64,000 nt of DNA from an uncultured Lachnospiraceae bacterium (GCA_947629865.1 CANRFJ010000011.1:1-64000), one strand, 5' to 3'; shown: positions 46,263 to 55,469, counted from the first letter of the stretch. The notes: generated by a model from the sequence alone, not told the origin. Made by a program: numbers and translations.

Positions 46263-46347
46263 ATTTGTGACTTGTCCCGGACTACAAATGTCTGCGTACA
46301 ACCGTTCGGATTTGAATTGTCATACAATCGCACAAACCCTTTGACAG

Positions 46348-46380
46348 ACTACAGGCGCCGCCTGTCGGGCAGCGCCTGCT
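46348..46380 (-). terminator. Hairpin downstream of the NlpC/P60 gene
   Basis: On the minus strand GCAGGCGCTGCC pairs with GGCGGCGCCTGT. There is no proper T-run, so function as a terminator is uncertain. Confidence 0.4.
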
Positions 46381-46417
46381 TATCGCTTCAGCCGGATACG
46401 GCCGCTGTTTCTTTCTT

Positions 46418-47938
46418 TTAATTCAGTACACGCCGTGCACAGTACGGAGTGCGGTAGTACATATTGCTCGTAGTAATGCCTGTCCGCGGATTGCTTGCGT
46501 GAACCACCCGTCCTCCGCCGATACAGAGGGCCACATGATTTACCCTTCCGCCGCTGGCATAGAAAATCAAATCGCCGGCTCTCGCGCTGGAGACGCTGAT
46601 CTTTTTGCCCACCCTGGACTGCTCTCTGGAAGTACGGGGCAGACTGATGCCAAATTTCTTAAATACCGACATGGTAAATCCGGAACAGTCTGTGCCGTGA
46701 GTCAGGCTGGTGCCGCCATATACATACGGGTTGCCGACAAACTGCAGACCGTAGGAAGCGATTGCCGAGCCGTCTCCGCTCCCCAGTGCGCTTCCGCCGG
46801 AACCGCTGTCGGAGCTTCCGCCGCCCCCGCTGCTGCTGCCTCCGGAGCCGTTGCTGGAACCGCCGCCGCTGCTGCTTCCTCCGCTGCCGTTGCTGGAGCC
46901 GCCGCCCTTGCTTCCTCCGCTGCTGCTGCCTCCGCTGCCGGCGGACGAACTTCCCCTAGAACTGCTTCCGGAGTTGGAACTGCTGGATCCCGAACTGCCT
47001 GTGCTCCTCGAGTTGGAACTGGAACTGCTGGAACTGGAACTACTGGAACTGGAACTACTGGAACTGCCGGAGTTGGAGCTGCTTGTACTGCTCTGGCGTT
47101 TCTTCGCCTCGGCCTCCGCCGCTTCCGCTGCCGCTCTGGCCGCCGCCTTTCTTCTCTCCTCCTCCCGTTCCTCCTCAATGGATACGGCTTTTTTGAATTG
47201 AACGGAAATCTTTACATAATCCTTGGATACATAGCCGACGGTATCGCCGTCCACCCGAATCTTCGCCCACTCGGATTCCTCTCGGAGCACCTCGTAACTC
47301 TCGTCCTCCGGAATCAGCGTCAGGACGGTACAATTGGTGTTCTTTTCCTCCCGCACCTTCAGTGTCTCCGTCGTCACCGTCGCCCACTTAGTGCCAAAAT
47401 CATCGATCAGCTTCTCAGCGCTGTATCCAATCGCCAGATAATCCTTCATAATATAGCCGCTGACAGAACCGGATTTGATATACACCCAGTCCCCCTCGTG
47501 CTTTATGATCGTAGCCGCGCTTCCGCGGTACAGCTTTCCTATAATCTCCGCCTCCGTACTCGGTTTCTTGCGGATATTTACATAATCAGCCGCAATGGAT
47601 ATTCCCACATTGGCATATTCAGATTCCGGTTTCGGTGTGGCTGTGGCCGTAGCCTGTTCTGTCGGCTGCGGCGTGGCGCCCCCCACCGCTGTTCCACTCA
47701 CAACCGTGGTTCCGTCTGTATTCGTCGTCGTGTCCTCAAAGGCTACGATCGCCTCCGGATCCGACTGATTCCCGCCCGTCTGCACCGAACAATACTGATC
47801 CAGCGTATAGGAAATTCCCGCCAGCTCCGTCGTGGTTCCCATCGTAGTCGATGTAGAAACTATGTACCGTCCCCATATTCCAAAGGATAGTACCAGGCCT
47901 GAACCCAATAGAATCCTTATAAACCTTCTCTGTCGCAT
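46418..47938 (-). CDS. Secreted NlpC/P60 peptidoglycan hydrolase with two SH3b domains
   Basis: A 506-aa cell-wall endopeptidase. Signal/anchor about 6-28. Two SH3b domains: first about 107-170 (DYVNIRKKPSTEAEIIGKLY), second about 180-245 (ETLKVREEKNTNCTVLTLIP). A charged Glu/Ala/Arg helix and a roughly 110-residue Ser/Gly linker lead to the NlpC/P60 domain (about 390-506). The catalytic Cys is in GTDCSGFTMSVF and the His in NHVALCIGGGRVVHAS. The ATG at 47938 follows GGAGGG. The linker is encoded by repetitive DNA (about 46790-47090) and its length may vary between strains. Confidence 0.94.
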   Translation of the reverse strand: MRQRRFIRILLGSGLVLSFGIWGRYIVSTSTTMGTTTELAGISYTLDQYCSVQTGGNQSDPEAIVAFEDTTTNTDGTTVVSGTAVGGATPQPTEQATATATPKPESEYANVGISIAADYVNIRKKPSTEAEIIGKLYRGSAATIIKHEGDWVYIKSGSVSGYIMKDYLAIGYSAEKLIDDFGTKWATVTTETLKVREEKNTNCTVLTLIPEDESYEVLREESEWAKIRVDGDTVGYVSKDYVKISVQFKKAVSIEEEREEERRKAAARAAAEAAEAEAKKRQSSTSSSNSGSSSSSSSSSSSSSSSSSNSRSTGSSGSSSSNSGSSSRGSSSAGSGGSSSGGSKGGGSSNGSGGSSSGGGSSNGSGGSSSGGGGSSDSGSGGSALGSGDGSAIASYGLQFVGNPYVYGGTSLTHGTDCSGFTMSVFKKFGISLPRTSREQSRVGKKISVSSARAGDLIFYASGGRVNHVALCIGGGRVVHASNPRTGITTSNMYYRTPYCARRVLN

Positions 47939-47993
47939 CTGTCTATCCCTCCAAAACGGCAAACTACCGCTTGTCCAAATAAATATTACGAAA

Positions 47994-48022
47994 TTATTAC
48001 ATATACATTCTCAGTATAGCAA
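47994..48022 (-). promoter_or_regulatory. Sigma-A promoter of the NlpC/P60 gene
   Basis: On the minus strand TTGCTA (48017-48022), 17-bp spacer, TAATAA (47994-47999), about 55 bp before the start. Confidence 0.65.
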
Positions 48023-48207
48023 TTAAATTCCCATCTGTCAACCCGTGAAACGCCCTGTTTTTATAGATTTTCACCATTTGTATCCCGTTTTGCCCCATCG
48101 GGAAAAGTTTTCTACAGCAATTGACTATTTTTCTTCTTCCATTTTTTGCCCGGCTGTGCTACAATAGAGATAACAGTAAATACCTTTGAAAAACAGGAGG
48201 GATTTCT

Positions 48208-48402
48208 ATGGAACTCAGCGACGGAATGGATATTGCCGCATATTCTACGGCAAATGCCCAGACTTCCCTGATGCAAGCTGTGGGAACTACGGTTTTGAAA
48301 AAGACCATGGACATGGTGGAGGCAGAGGGAGCCCAGCTGGCACAGATGATGGAATTGTCTGTCAATCCGGACGTCGGCGCCAATATTGATATACGGATTT
48401 GA
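48208..48402 (+). CDS. yjfB: YjfB family putative motility protein
   Basis: A 64-aa protein: MELSDGMDIAAYSTANAQTS, then QAVGTTVLKKTMDMVEAEGA. Members of this small family occur in flagellated Firmicutes and are linked to motility by distribution; the exact role is unknown. AGGAGGG precedes the ATG; TACAAT near 48159 may be the -10 box. A strong terminator follows about 100 bp later. Confidence 0.8.
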   Translation: MELSDGMDIAAYSTANAQTSLMQAVGTTVLKKTMDMVEAEGAQLAQMMELSVNPDVGANIDIRI

Positions 48403-48419
48403 CAGGCCCGCCGGAATTC

Positions 48420-48451
48420 TTATATGAAGTGAACTTTATATGAAGTGAATA
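48420..48451. repeat. 16-bp direct repeat after yjfB
   Basis: TTATATGAAGTGAACT (48420-48435) is followed at once by TTATATGAAGTGAATA (48436-48451), 14 of 16 identical. No gene. Confidence 0.75.
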
Positions 48452-48505
48452 TGAACTTGGCATCCATGGATAACTAATCCATGAATATCCGATTCCTAAA
48501 TATCA

Positions 48506-48539
48506 GATCCCAGCCGGATATCCGGCTGGGATTTTTTTT
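48506..48539 (+). terminator. Rho-independent terminator downstream of yjfB
   Basis: ATCCCAGCCGGATATCCGGC continuing to TGGGAT forms a perfect palindromic stem followed by eight T. Confidence 0.93.
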
Positions 48540-48549
48540 CGGCAACGAT

Positions 48550-48930
48550 TTAATCCACTGCCACAACAGCCTCAATTTCGATGAGCACATCTTTGGGAAG
48601 TCTCGCCACCTCCACGCAGGAACGCGCCGGACACTCCCCGTCAAAATAGCGGGAATAAATTTCATTGATTGTGGCAAAATCGTCCATGTTTTTGATAAAT
48701 ACCACTGTTTTTACCGTGTTCTTAATGTCTGCTCCCGCCGCCTCAATCAGCGCGGCCAGATTGCCGATTGCCTGCTCCGCCTGGGCCTCAATCCCGCCCT
48801 GAACCAGTTCTCCGGTAGCCGGAATAATTGGGATCACGCCGGAGGTAAACAAAAGACCGTTTGTCATCACAGCCTGTGAGTAGGGCCCGATTGCAGCCGG
48901 CGCCTTATCTGTTGAAATAATTTTTTTCAT
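48550..48930 (-). CDS. ridA: RidA family reactive-intermediate deaminase
   Basis: A 126-aa trimeric enzyme hydrolysing 2-aminoacrylate and related imines. APAAIGPYSQAV, LLFTSGVIPI and the active-site ARSCVEVARLPKDVLIEIE are diagnostic, including the essential Arg. Monocistronic, convergent with yjfB. Confidence 0.96.
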   Translation of the reverse strand: MKKIISTDKAPAAIGPYSQAVMTNGLLFTSGVIPIIPATGELVQGGIEAQAEQAIGNLAALIEAAGADIKNTVKTVVFIKNMDDFATINEIYSRYFDGECPARSCVEVARLPKDVLIEIEAVVAVD

Positions 48931-49074
48931 CCTATCGCACCTTCCTTTTCTCTTTTTTATCCAGTATACCGCAAACTTTCTTATAATTCACTAGTTTTTT
49001 TTGAGAATTCATAGTATACTGTCATATAGAAACCGACCGGACAAACCGGCCGGGCATAAGCAAGAGGTGAATTT

Positions 49075-49782
49075 ATGTACAGTTGTGAAGACCGTGTATC
49101 ATACAGCCGCATCGACAAGGATGGACTTTTGGGCGTGTCAAATGTAGTGGACGCCATGCAGGACTGCTGCCTGTTCCACAGCGAAGACGTGGGACATTCC
49201 GCCATTCTTTTAAAGGAAAAAAATCGGGCGTGGCTTGTCAGCTCCTGGCATGTGGTATTCGTCCGGCGCCCCAAAATGGGGGAGGTATTTCGGGTTCACA
49301 CCTGGCCCTACCGTTTCCTGGGGATTTTTGGATGCCGTAATTTTCTGATGGAGACACCGGAAAAGGAAGTTCTGGCCTATGCCGATTCCAAGTGGTTTTA
49401 TTTCAATTCGCTCACCGGCCAGCCTACCCGAATTGACGCCGGAGAGCTGGAGGCCTACCCAACGGAACCGCCCTACGACATGAATTACTCCTCCCGGAAG
49501 ATTCCCTGTCCCCAGAATCTGTCCCTTGTGGAGCGCATCGCCGTGTGCCAGAATTACCTGGACACAAACGACCATGTAAACAATGGCCAGTATGTCCGCC
49601 TGGCCGTCAATTTTCTCCCGATCGACTATGACGTGGCCGAATTTCGGGCGGAGTTCCGGCTGGCCGCCACAATGGGAGACACCCTCCATGTGCGGACGGG
49701 CACTGAAAACGGATTTTTCTATGTCGTATTTACAGATGAGGAGGGAACGCCCTATTTCATCAGTGAATTTCAGGAACGCTGA
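49075..49782 (+). CDS. Acyl-ACP thioesterase
   Basis: A 235-aa double-hotdog enzyme releasing fatty acids from acyl-ACP. SRIDKDGLLGVSNVVDAMQD begins the first hotdog; WHVVFVRRPKMGE and the second-domain motif NYLDTNDHVNNGQYV (Asn/His) fit the bacterial FatA-like family. AAGAGGTG precedes the ATG. Followed 29 bp later by cvfB. Confidence 0.88.
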   Translation: MYSCEDRVSYSRIDKDGLLGVSNVVDAMQDCCLFHSEDVGHSAILLKEKNRAWLVSSWHVVFVRRPKMGEVFRVHTWPYRFLGIFGCRNFLMETPEKEVLAYADSKWFYFNSLTGQPTRIDAGELEAYPTEPPYDMNYSSRKIPCPQNLSLVERIAVCQNYLDTNDHVNNGQYVRLAVNFLPIDYDVAEFRAEFRLAATMGDTLHVRTGTENGFFYVVFTDEEGTPYFISEFQER

Positions 49783-49811
49783 TTGGAAATCCTATCAGAA
49801 ATGAGGAAGAT

Positions 49812-50660
49812 ATGACTGCAGAACAAAAATTTCTTGGCACCACCGCCAGATTGTATATAAAACGAACCAGTAAATTCGGCGTGTATCTGGGCGCCGAGGA
49901 CTATCCGGAATTTGAAGTCCTGCTCCCCGGAGGGCAGGTGCCGCCAGACGCCCGTCGCGGAGATTATATGGAAGTCTTTTTGTATAAGGACTCGGAAGAC
50001 CGCCTGATTGCCACTACTGCGTCTCCGCGCGTACAGCTGGGACAGGTTGCCCCTCTCACCGTCACCGACGTCACCGGCATCGGCGCATTTCTGGACTGGG
50101 GGCTCGCCAAAGATCTGTTTCTCCCCTTTAAGGAGCAGACTACAAAAGTCCATGTCGGCGACACGGTTCTGGCCGCCCTCTATGTAGATAAGAGCGCGCG
50201 TCTGTGCGCCACAATGCACATCTATGACTATCTCCGCTGCGACAGCAGCTACAGAAAAGGCGATCGGGTGCAGGGCCGGATCTACGAGATACTCGACTCC
50301 TTTGGCGCCTTTGTGGCGGTGAGGGATACCTACTCCGCCCTGATTCCCCACAATGAGATGACGCGGGAGCTGAAGGTGGGGGAGGAAATCTCCGCCCGGA
50401 TCAAGGAAATCACGCCGGAGGGCAAGCTAACCCTGAGCCTTCAGGAAAAGGTAAAGACACAGATGGGAATTGACGCCGAACGGATTTTTAAACGACTGGA
50501 GGAGGCGGGAGGGGAGCTTCCCTTCCACGACAAGACCTCGCCCGAAATCATCAAGCGGGAATTTTGCATCAGCAAGGCCGCATTCAAAAGGGCGCTTGGA
50601 CGCCTCCTGAAGGCGGGCAAGATAGAAATAACAGAGGCTGGCATACGCCTGAAAGCGTAG
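49812..50660 (+). CDS. cvfB: CvfB-like S1 RNA-binding protein
   Basis: A 282-aa protein with tandem S1-like domains: RTSKFGVYLGAEDYPEFEVL, VTDVTGIGAFLDWGLAKDLF and YEILDSFGAFVAVRDTYSAL. A C-terminal winged-helix region follows (CISKAAFKRALGRLLKAGKI). This is the architecture of CvfB/YitL proteins. Role in RNA metabolism inferred from the family. The terminator begins inside its last codons. Confidence 0.88.
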   Translation: MTAEQKFLGTTARLYIKRTSKFGVYLGAEDYPEFEVLLPGGQVPPDARRGDYMEVFLYKDSEDRLIATTASPRVQLGQVAPLTVTDVTGIGAFLDWGLAKDLFLPFKEQTTKVHVGDTVLAALYVDKSARLCATMHIYDYLRCDSSYRKGDRVQGRIYEILDSFGAFVAVRDTYSALIPHNEMTRELKVGEEISARIKEITPEGKLTLSLQEKVKTQMGIDAERIFKRLEEAGGELPFHDKTSPEIIKREFCISKAAFKRALGRLLKAGKIEITEAGIRLKA

Positions 50661-50674
50661 CCAGCCCTTTTTTT
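50636..50674 (+). terminator. Rho-independent terminator of the thioesterase-cvfB unit
   Basis: GGCTGGC-TACGC and GCGTAGCCAGCC pair around a short loop (stem about 12 bp), followed by seven T. It overlaps the cvfB stop codon. Confidence 0.9.
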
Positions 50675-50684
50675 ATTTGTTACA

Positions 50685-51104
50685 TTAATGCTTGCTATCG
50701 AGAAACCGCATCTTATTTTCCTTCGAATCGCGCAGGGTGCGCCGGGGCGTCTCCTTCGGCTGATCCAGTCCGGCCGCATGGCTGAATTCGTTCTGACGTT
50801 CCAGTTTGCATTTGTCACAATACCGGCCCGTCTTGATCATGGCGCCGCAGGACTCGCAGGGAATCCCTATGGGAGAATCACTGGAAAATACCAGCCGTCC
50901 CTCTCTTATCCAGCGGTTGATCTGGGACACGCTCACATTCATCTCCTCGGAAATCGTATGGATCTCCGCTTCCTTGTTCTCCCGTATGTATTTCTTTACC
51001 TCCATAAATTTTTCTTCCAGTTTTTTCTGGCAGGCAGGACAAATCCTCTCGCCTCTGATGTAGTTGAACAGTTTTCCACACGATCTGCAAGTAATAATCT
51101 CCAT
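50685..51104 (-). CDS. yvyF: YvyF-like flagellar region protein
   Basis: 139 aa. A zinc knuckle (CRSCGKLFNY ... CPACQ), a small helix-turn-helix (HTISEEMNVSVSQINRWIRE) and a second zinc knuckle (CESCGAMIKTGRYCDKCK) are followed by a basic tail. The same order and its position directly after comFC match Bacillus subtilis YvyF. There flgM and flagellar genes follow; here the unit ends. Confidence 0.85.
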   Translation of the reverse strand: MEIITCRSCGKLFNYIRGERICPACQKKLEEKFMEVKKYIRENKEAEIHTISEEMNVSVSQINRWIREGRLVFSSDSPIGIPCESCGAMIKTGRYCDKCKLERQNEFSHAAGLDQPKETPRRTLRDSKENKMRFLDSKH

Positions 51105-51126
51105 CGCTGAAACCTCCTTTTATCAC

Positions 51127-51828
51127 CTAATAGTCTCTGCCGATGCAAAGACAGGCAGAATATATCTCTCGGACGCCCAGGCTCCGAATCACATCCGCGC
51201 ACGCATCCAGGGTGGCTCCTGTGGTGTAAATATCATCTACCAGCAGCACCCGGCGGCACTGTGACAATTCGCCGCTGAACGCATCACGGACGGCAAAAGC
51301 TTCCTGAAGGTTATGTCTCCGCTCACGGTTGTCCAGCCCCTTCTGCGGGCGAGTCGGGCGAAGACGAATCAACGCGTCCGGCAGTACCTCAATCCCTGTC
51401 CGGTCGCCTATGGCCTCCGCCAGTCTGACCGACTGGTTAAAACCGCGAAACCATCTTTTGCGCCAGTGCAGCGGCACGGGGATTATCCTCTCCGGATTCC
51501 AGCGCGCGAGCAATCCGCCCCAGCGCGCCAAAAATTCCTCCGCATAAAATTCACTGTCCGCCACACAGCCTGTATTCTTGAAATCCGCCATGGCTTTCTT
51601 CATATCTTTATTGTATATCCAGACGGCTCTCCCCTGTGTCAGGCTGCCATTTCTTCCGCGGCAGTCCACGCAGTATTCTGTCTCCGGATTCATAACCGGT
51701 TTCCCACACCGCAGGCACAGCGGCTCCCTGACTACAGGAAGTTTGCGCCGGCAGGCGCCGCAGACGCCCTGCGTCCTGTCCCGCAACAACTCGCCGCATA
51801 AAATGCACTTCTCCGGAAATAAAAACAC
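51127..51828 (-). CDS. comFC: ComFC family amidophosphoribosyltransferase-like competence protein
   Basis: 233 aa. Four CxxC pairs form an N-terminal zinc ribbon (CILC, CGAC, CLRC, CVDC); the C-terminal phosphoribosyltransferase domain has VLLVDDIYTTGATLDAC. Family members are needed for DNA uptake in competent bacteria. Neither comFA nor comFB is adjacent. Confidence 0.94.
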   Translation of the reverse strand: MFLFPEKCILCGELLRDRTQGVCGACRRKLPVVREPLCLRCGKPVMNPETEYCVDCRGRNGSLTQGRAVWIYNKDMKKAMADFKNTGCVADSEFYAEEFLARWGGLLARWNPERIIPVPLHWRKRWFRGFNQSVRLAEAIGDRTGIEVLPDALIRLRPTRPQKGLDNRERRHNLQEAFAVRDAFSGELSQCRRVLLVDDIYTTGATLDACADVIRSLGVREIYSACLCIGRDY

Positions 51829-51872
51829 CCCACCCCTCCTGTTCTTCTATATGTCTATCATGCCAAAAAACT

Positions 51873-54119
51873 TTACATTTTGCAACCCTTTTTTTCTTCC
51901 ATTTCCATAATTCTTTCCGCCAGGGAGGAATAGCGCAGCTGCTCGGACTGATTGCGTATCATATTCCTCACTGTCTCCCGACTTCCCACGATTGTGACGC
52001 ACTGTCTGCCCCTAGTCACCGCCGTATACAATACGTTCCGGTTCATCAGCGGGCGGGGGCCCGCCAGGAGCGGCAGCACCACGGCCGGATATTCGCTCCC
52101 CTGAGACTTATGTATCGTGATGGCATAGGCCAGATCCAGCTCGTCCATATTTCCCTGAGCATACGTCACATACCTCTCCTCGTCGAAGCAGACCGTCATT
52201 TCCCGATTCAGCAGATCGATCTGTGCAATCCTGCCGCAGTCCCCATTGAATACTCCGGTTCCCTCCTCGATTGGCATACCCGCATAGCCGCGGACTTCCC
52301 ATTTCAACTGATAATTATTCTTCATCTGCATGACCTTGTCCCCTTCCCGAAACAGGACGCCGTGGCTCTCAATCTGATTTTTCTGAGGGCTCTCCGGATT
52401 GAGGTATTTCTGCAGGACTTCATTGCATCGGTACACCCCCAGTTCTCCCTTTTTCATTGGCGTCAGCACCTGGACGTCAAAGGGCGTGCAGTTTGTGTAG
52501 ACGGGCATTTTATCCCTCACAAGCCACAGCATCACCTCCAGTACGCCATGGCTGTCCTCCCGCTTCAGGCAGAAGAAATCCCGACTCTTATTGTCCAGTG
52601 AAATCTCCTCTCCGTCATGTATCCGGTGGGCGTTGACAATAATGTCGCTCTCCGCTGCCTGCCGGAAGATTCGGGACAGTTTGACTACATTGAAACAGTG
52701 GGAGCGGATTATGTCCTTTAAGACATTGCCCGGCCCCACACTGGGCAGCTGATTCACATCACCGACCAGAATCAGGCGCGTCCCCACAGCCACTGCCTTG
52801 AGAAGGCTGTGGAACAAATATATGTCCACCATGGACATCTCGTCTATAATCACCACGTCCGTCTCCAGCGGATTCCACTCGTTCCGCCCAAACAGCTCCG
52901 CCTGCATCTTCTCCGCATCGTCCGAACCCTCCAGGAGAGCGCCGTTGTATTCCAACAGCCGGTGAATGGTCTGCGCCTCGCACCCCGTGGCCTCAGACAT
53001 CCGCTTTGCCGCACGACCGGTGGGGGCCGCCAGCAGAATGTCCATTCCCTCCTCCTGCAGACACCGGATAATCATGTTAATCGTCGTCGTCTTCCCCGTG
53101 CCAGGCCCTCCGGTAAGTATCAAAAGGCCACTGTCCATGGCCTCTCTCACCGCCATGCGCTGCTGCTCGTCCAGGACAATATCCGCCTTTTTTTCCATTT
53201 CCCTTATCAGCCTGTCGTTCCCCTCGCCCCTGCGCCCTATCGAAACATGCAGATCCAGGAGCATACGGGCGCAGTTTAACTCCGCGTAATAGAGGGCGGG
53301 CAGATAGACATTCCTCTCCTCCGTCATGCGCACAGACTTGTCCGCCTCCATCTGTTCCAGCGCCGTATAGACCATCTCCGGCGATACCTCCAGACGGTAT
53401 ACCGCCTCCTGAATCAAAAGCTTTTCCGGCATATACACATAGCCCTCACCCGCTCCGCTGTTGAGTACATAGAGAATCCCCGCCCGAATCCTCTGTTCCG
53501 AATCCATGGCAAAGCCGCTCTTTCTGGCAATCTCATCGGCGATCCGGAACCCCACGCCCGTTATGTCCTCCGCCAGGCGGTAGGGATTCTCCCGAACGAC
53601 GCCATATAACTCCGTCCCGTAGGTCTGATAAATCTTCACGGCCAGATGATTGGAGATCCCGTACTGCTGGAGAAAAATCATGGCGCTGCGCATCTCCCGC
53701 TTCTCCTCAAACTGCACAGCTATACTGACGGCCTTTTTCTCGCTGATGCCCTTGACCTCCGCCAGACGCTCCGGCTCCTTCTCAATAATCTCAAAGGTCT
53801 TGTCGCCAAACTTTTCCACGATGCGCGCAGCCAGTCCTCCCCGTATACCCGCAATCGCCCCTGAGGACAGGTAGCGCAGCATAGACGTCGTATCGTCCGG
53901 CTCCTGTATGTCATAGGAAGTCACCTTCAACTGCTCCATATAAACCGGATGATGCACCATTTCCCCTCGGACGCAGACATACTCGCCCTCATTGATAAAG
54001 GGAAAATTACCAACGCAGGTCTCCGTCTCTCCGTCGCCGCCCTCCAGTTCAAATACCGTATATCCGTTCTCCACATTGCGGAAAATAATATGGGCCACAT
54101 ACCCCTTCCGTTCCTCCAT
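51873..54119 (-). CDS. recD2: RecD2-like ATP-dependent DNA helicase
   Basis: A 748-aa 5'-3' helicase of SF1B. An N-terminal OB-like region and helix-hairpin-helix domain (GISEKKAVSIAVQFEE) lead to Walker A GGPGTGKTTTINM, Walker B VVIIDEMSMVDIYL and the late motif AYAITIHKSQGSEYPAV. Involved in repair and replication-fork handling. AGAGGG precedes the ATG. Confidence 0.96.
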   Translation of the reverse strand: MEERKGYVAHIIFRNVENGYTVFELEGGDGETETCVGNFPFINEGEYVCVRGEMVHHPVYMEQLKVTSYDIQEPDDTTSMLRYLSSGAIAGIRGGLAARIVEKFGDKTFEIIEKEPERLAEVKGISEKKAVSIAVQFEEKREMRSAMIFLQQYGISNHLAVKIYQTYGTELYGVVRENPYRLAEDITGVGFRIADEIARKSGFAMDSEQRIRAGILYVLNSGAGEGYVYMPEKLLIQEAVYRLEVSPEMVYTALEQMEADKSVRMTEERNVYLPALYYAELNCARMLLDLHVSIGRRGEGNDRLIREMEKKADIVLDEQQRMAVREAMDSGLLILTGGPGTGKTTTINMIIRCLQEEGMDILLAAPTGRAAKRMSEATGCEAQTIHRLLEYNGALLEGSDDAEKMQAELFGRNEWNPLETDVVIIDEMSMVDIYLFHSLLKAVAVGTRLILVGDVNQLPSVGPGNVLKDIIRSHCFNVVKLSRIFRQAAESDIIVNAHRIHDGEEISLDNKSRDFFCLKREDSHGVLEVMLWLVRDKMPVYTNCTPFDVQVLTPMKKGELGVYRCNEVLQKYLNPESPQKNQIESHGVLFREGDKVMQMKNNYQLKWEVRGYAGMPIEEGTGVFNGDCGRIAQIDLLNREMTVCFDEERYVTYAQGNMDELDLAYAITIHKSQGSEYPAVVLPLLAGPRPLMNRNVLYTAVTRGRQCVTIVGSRETVRNMIRNQSEQLRYSSLAERIMEMEEKKGCKM

Positions 54120-54172
54120 GCCGTCCCTCTTTCCGCCGGAAACACACCGATCGGTGCAAAATCCGGCTACCG

Positions 54173-54217
54173 AAAAACAGGCGGTGCACTTCCGGCTCCG
54201 CCTGTTTCCATTTTTTT
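54173..54217. terminator. Bidirectional terminator between recD2 and flgJ-like
   Basis: AAACAGGCGG (54175-54184) pairs with CCGCCTGTTT (54198-54207). T-runs follow on both strands (54211-54217 on plus, 54173-54177 on minus). It ends the mbl-flhO-flhP-flgJ transcript. Confidence 0.85.
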
Positions 54218-54225
54218 ACTAGGCC

Positions 54226-54567
54226 TTACGAATTGTTCTGAATAGATTTATACAACTGCTCTGCAATGCCAAAGCCCTGTCCGCTGTTCACCATGCGCTC
54301 TGAAATCTCCTGCAGGTAATTATCAGAGAACATATCCACATACTGTCCGCTGCTGTCATCGTCCTCATCATCCGAGAACACCTTTGCCGTCTCCTCCATC
54401 GTCTTAAACATCTGCTGGATCATATAGGCCTCAAACTGCTTGCAGGCATCTAACGTCTCCTCGTCTGTATCCGCATCCTGAATCTTATTTGTCAGCCGGT
54501 CTGCCGCCGCATCGACAGCATCTGCCGGATAGGTATTCAAATATGTATTTTCAATCGACATAGACAT
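54226..54567 (-). CDS. flgJ: FlgJ-like rod-binding protein
   Basis: 113 aa corresponding to the N-terminal rod-binding domain of FlgJ without a muramidase domain: ACKQFEAYMIQQMFKTMEET, YVDMFSDNYLQEIS and the C-terminal GQGFGIAEQLYKSI. It would cap or aid rod assembly in the flagellar basal body. Follows flhP. Confidence 0.85.
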   Translation of the reverse strand: MSMSIENTYLNTYPADAVDAAADRLTNKIQDADTDEETLDACKQFEAYMIQQMFKTMEETAKVFSDDEDDDSSGQYVDMFSDNYLQEISERMVNSGQGFGIAEQLYKSIQNNS

Positions 54568-54659
54568 TCTATCACCTCATTATCATTTTAATCCCCATTC
54601 CGGAGCGTTTTCGCGAAAAATAACTGGCAGGCTATTTCTCACACTACAAACGCCCGCTA

Positions 54660-55469
54660 TCAGGAGCGCAGGTTGTTGGCCTGCTGCAACATCTCGTCCG
54701 AGGCCCTGATTGCTCTGGAATTCATCTCATACGCCCTCTGTGCAATAATCATATTTACCATCTCGTCTGCCGCCTGGACGTTGGAGCTCTCCAGATAGCC
54801 GGAGACGATTTTGGCGTCCAGATCGCCCGCCGTATAAATCGTCGGCTCGCCTGAGGCCGCCGTCTCTAAATAATTTGAGCCGGAGCCCTTCTCAAGGCCG
54901 GACGCATTCGGGAAATAGGCAAGGCCAACCTGAATCCCCACATACTGCTGATTGCCTGCGGCATCGGGATATGTCAGCCTTCCCGCCTGATCGATCTCCA
55001 GCTCCGTGGCCCGGTAATCGCCGGACAGCACAATCGGATTTCCGTTGACATCCAGCACCGGACGGCCGCTTGTATCTGTGAGAGCCAGTCCATCCGACAT
55101 CACAGACACATTGAAATGTCCGTTCCGCGTGTAGGCCGTACTCCCGTCCTCCAACTGCACCATGAAAAATCCGTTGCCCTGAATCGCATAGTCAAACTCT
55201 CCGTTGGATGCATTTAAATTGCCCTGGGTAAAGTCCGAGGAAATCGAACCAACCCTCACGCCGAGTCCGACCTGCGCGCCCACCGGCTTTGGTTCCCCCG
55301 TAGTCGTAGTCGATACCCTCTGTAAATTCTGGTATATAAGCGTCTTAAAATTCGCCGCCTGCGTCTTGTACCCTGTGGTACTGATATTTGACAGGTTGTT
55401 TGCTATCGTATCCAAATTGGTCTGCTGCCCGATCATTCCGCTGGCAGCCGTCCATAATGCACGCATCAT
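54660..55469 (-). CDS. flhP: Flagellar basal-body rod protein, FlgG/FlhP type
   Basis: 269 aa. N-terminal rod motif MMRALWTAASGMIGQQTNLD and TIANNLSNISTTGYK; central hook-like region GNGFFMVQLEDGSTAYTRNG; C-terminal SNVQAADEMVNMIIAQRAYE. The start is ATG 55469, 8 bases after GGAGG. Order mbl-flhO-flhP matches Bacillus subtilis. Confidence 0.94.
   Translation of the reverse strand: MMRALWTAASGMIGQQTNLDTIANNLSNISTTGYKTQAANFKTLIYQNLQRVSTTTTGEPKPVGAQVGLGVRVGSISSDFTQGNLNASNGEFDYAIQGNGFFMVQLEDGSTAYTRNGHFNVSVMSDGLALTDTSGRPVLDVNGNPIVLSGDYRATELEIDQAGRLTYPDAAGNQQYVGIQVGLAYFPNASGLEKGSGSNYLETAASGEPTIYTAGDLDAKIVSGYLESSNVQAADEMVNMIIAQRAYEMNSRAIRASDEMLQQANNLRS

Noticed and set aside
46117-46344. 75-codon ORF in the hpf upstream gap
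   Set aside because: It lacks a ribosome-binding site, contains the DnaA boxes and has no protein-like pattern.
46003-46417. Chromosomal replication origin
   Set aside because: Three DnaA boxes are suggestive, but dnaA, dnaN and an obvious unwinding region are absent; recorded only as a DnaA-box cluster.
46499-47890. 463-codon open frame on the plus strand opposite the NlpC/P60 gene
   Set aside because: It results from the biased Ser/Gly codons on the other strand; the minus frame has SH3b and NlpC/P60 motifs.
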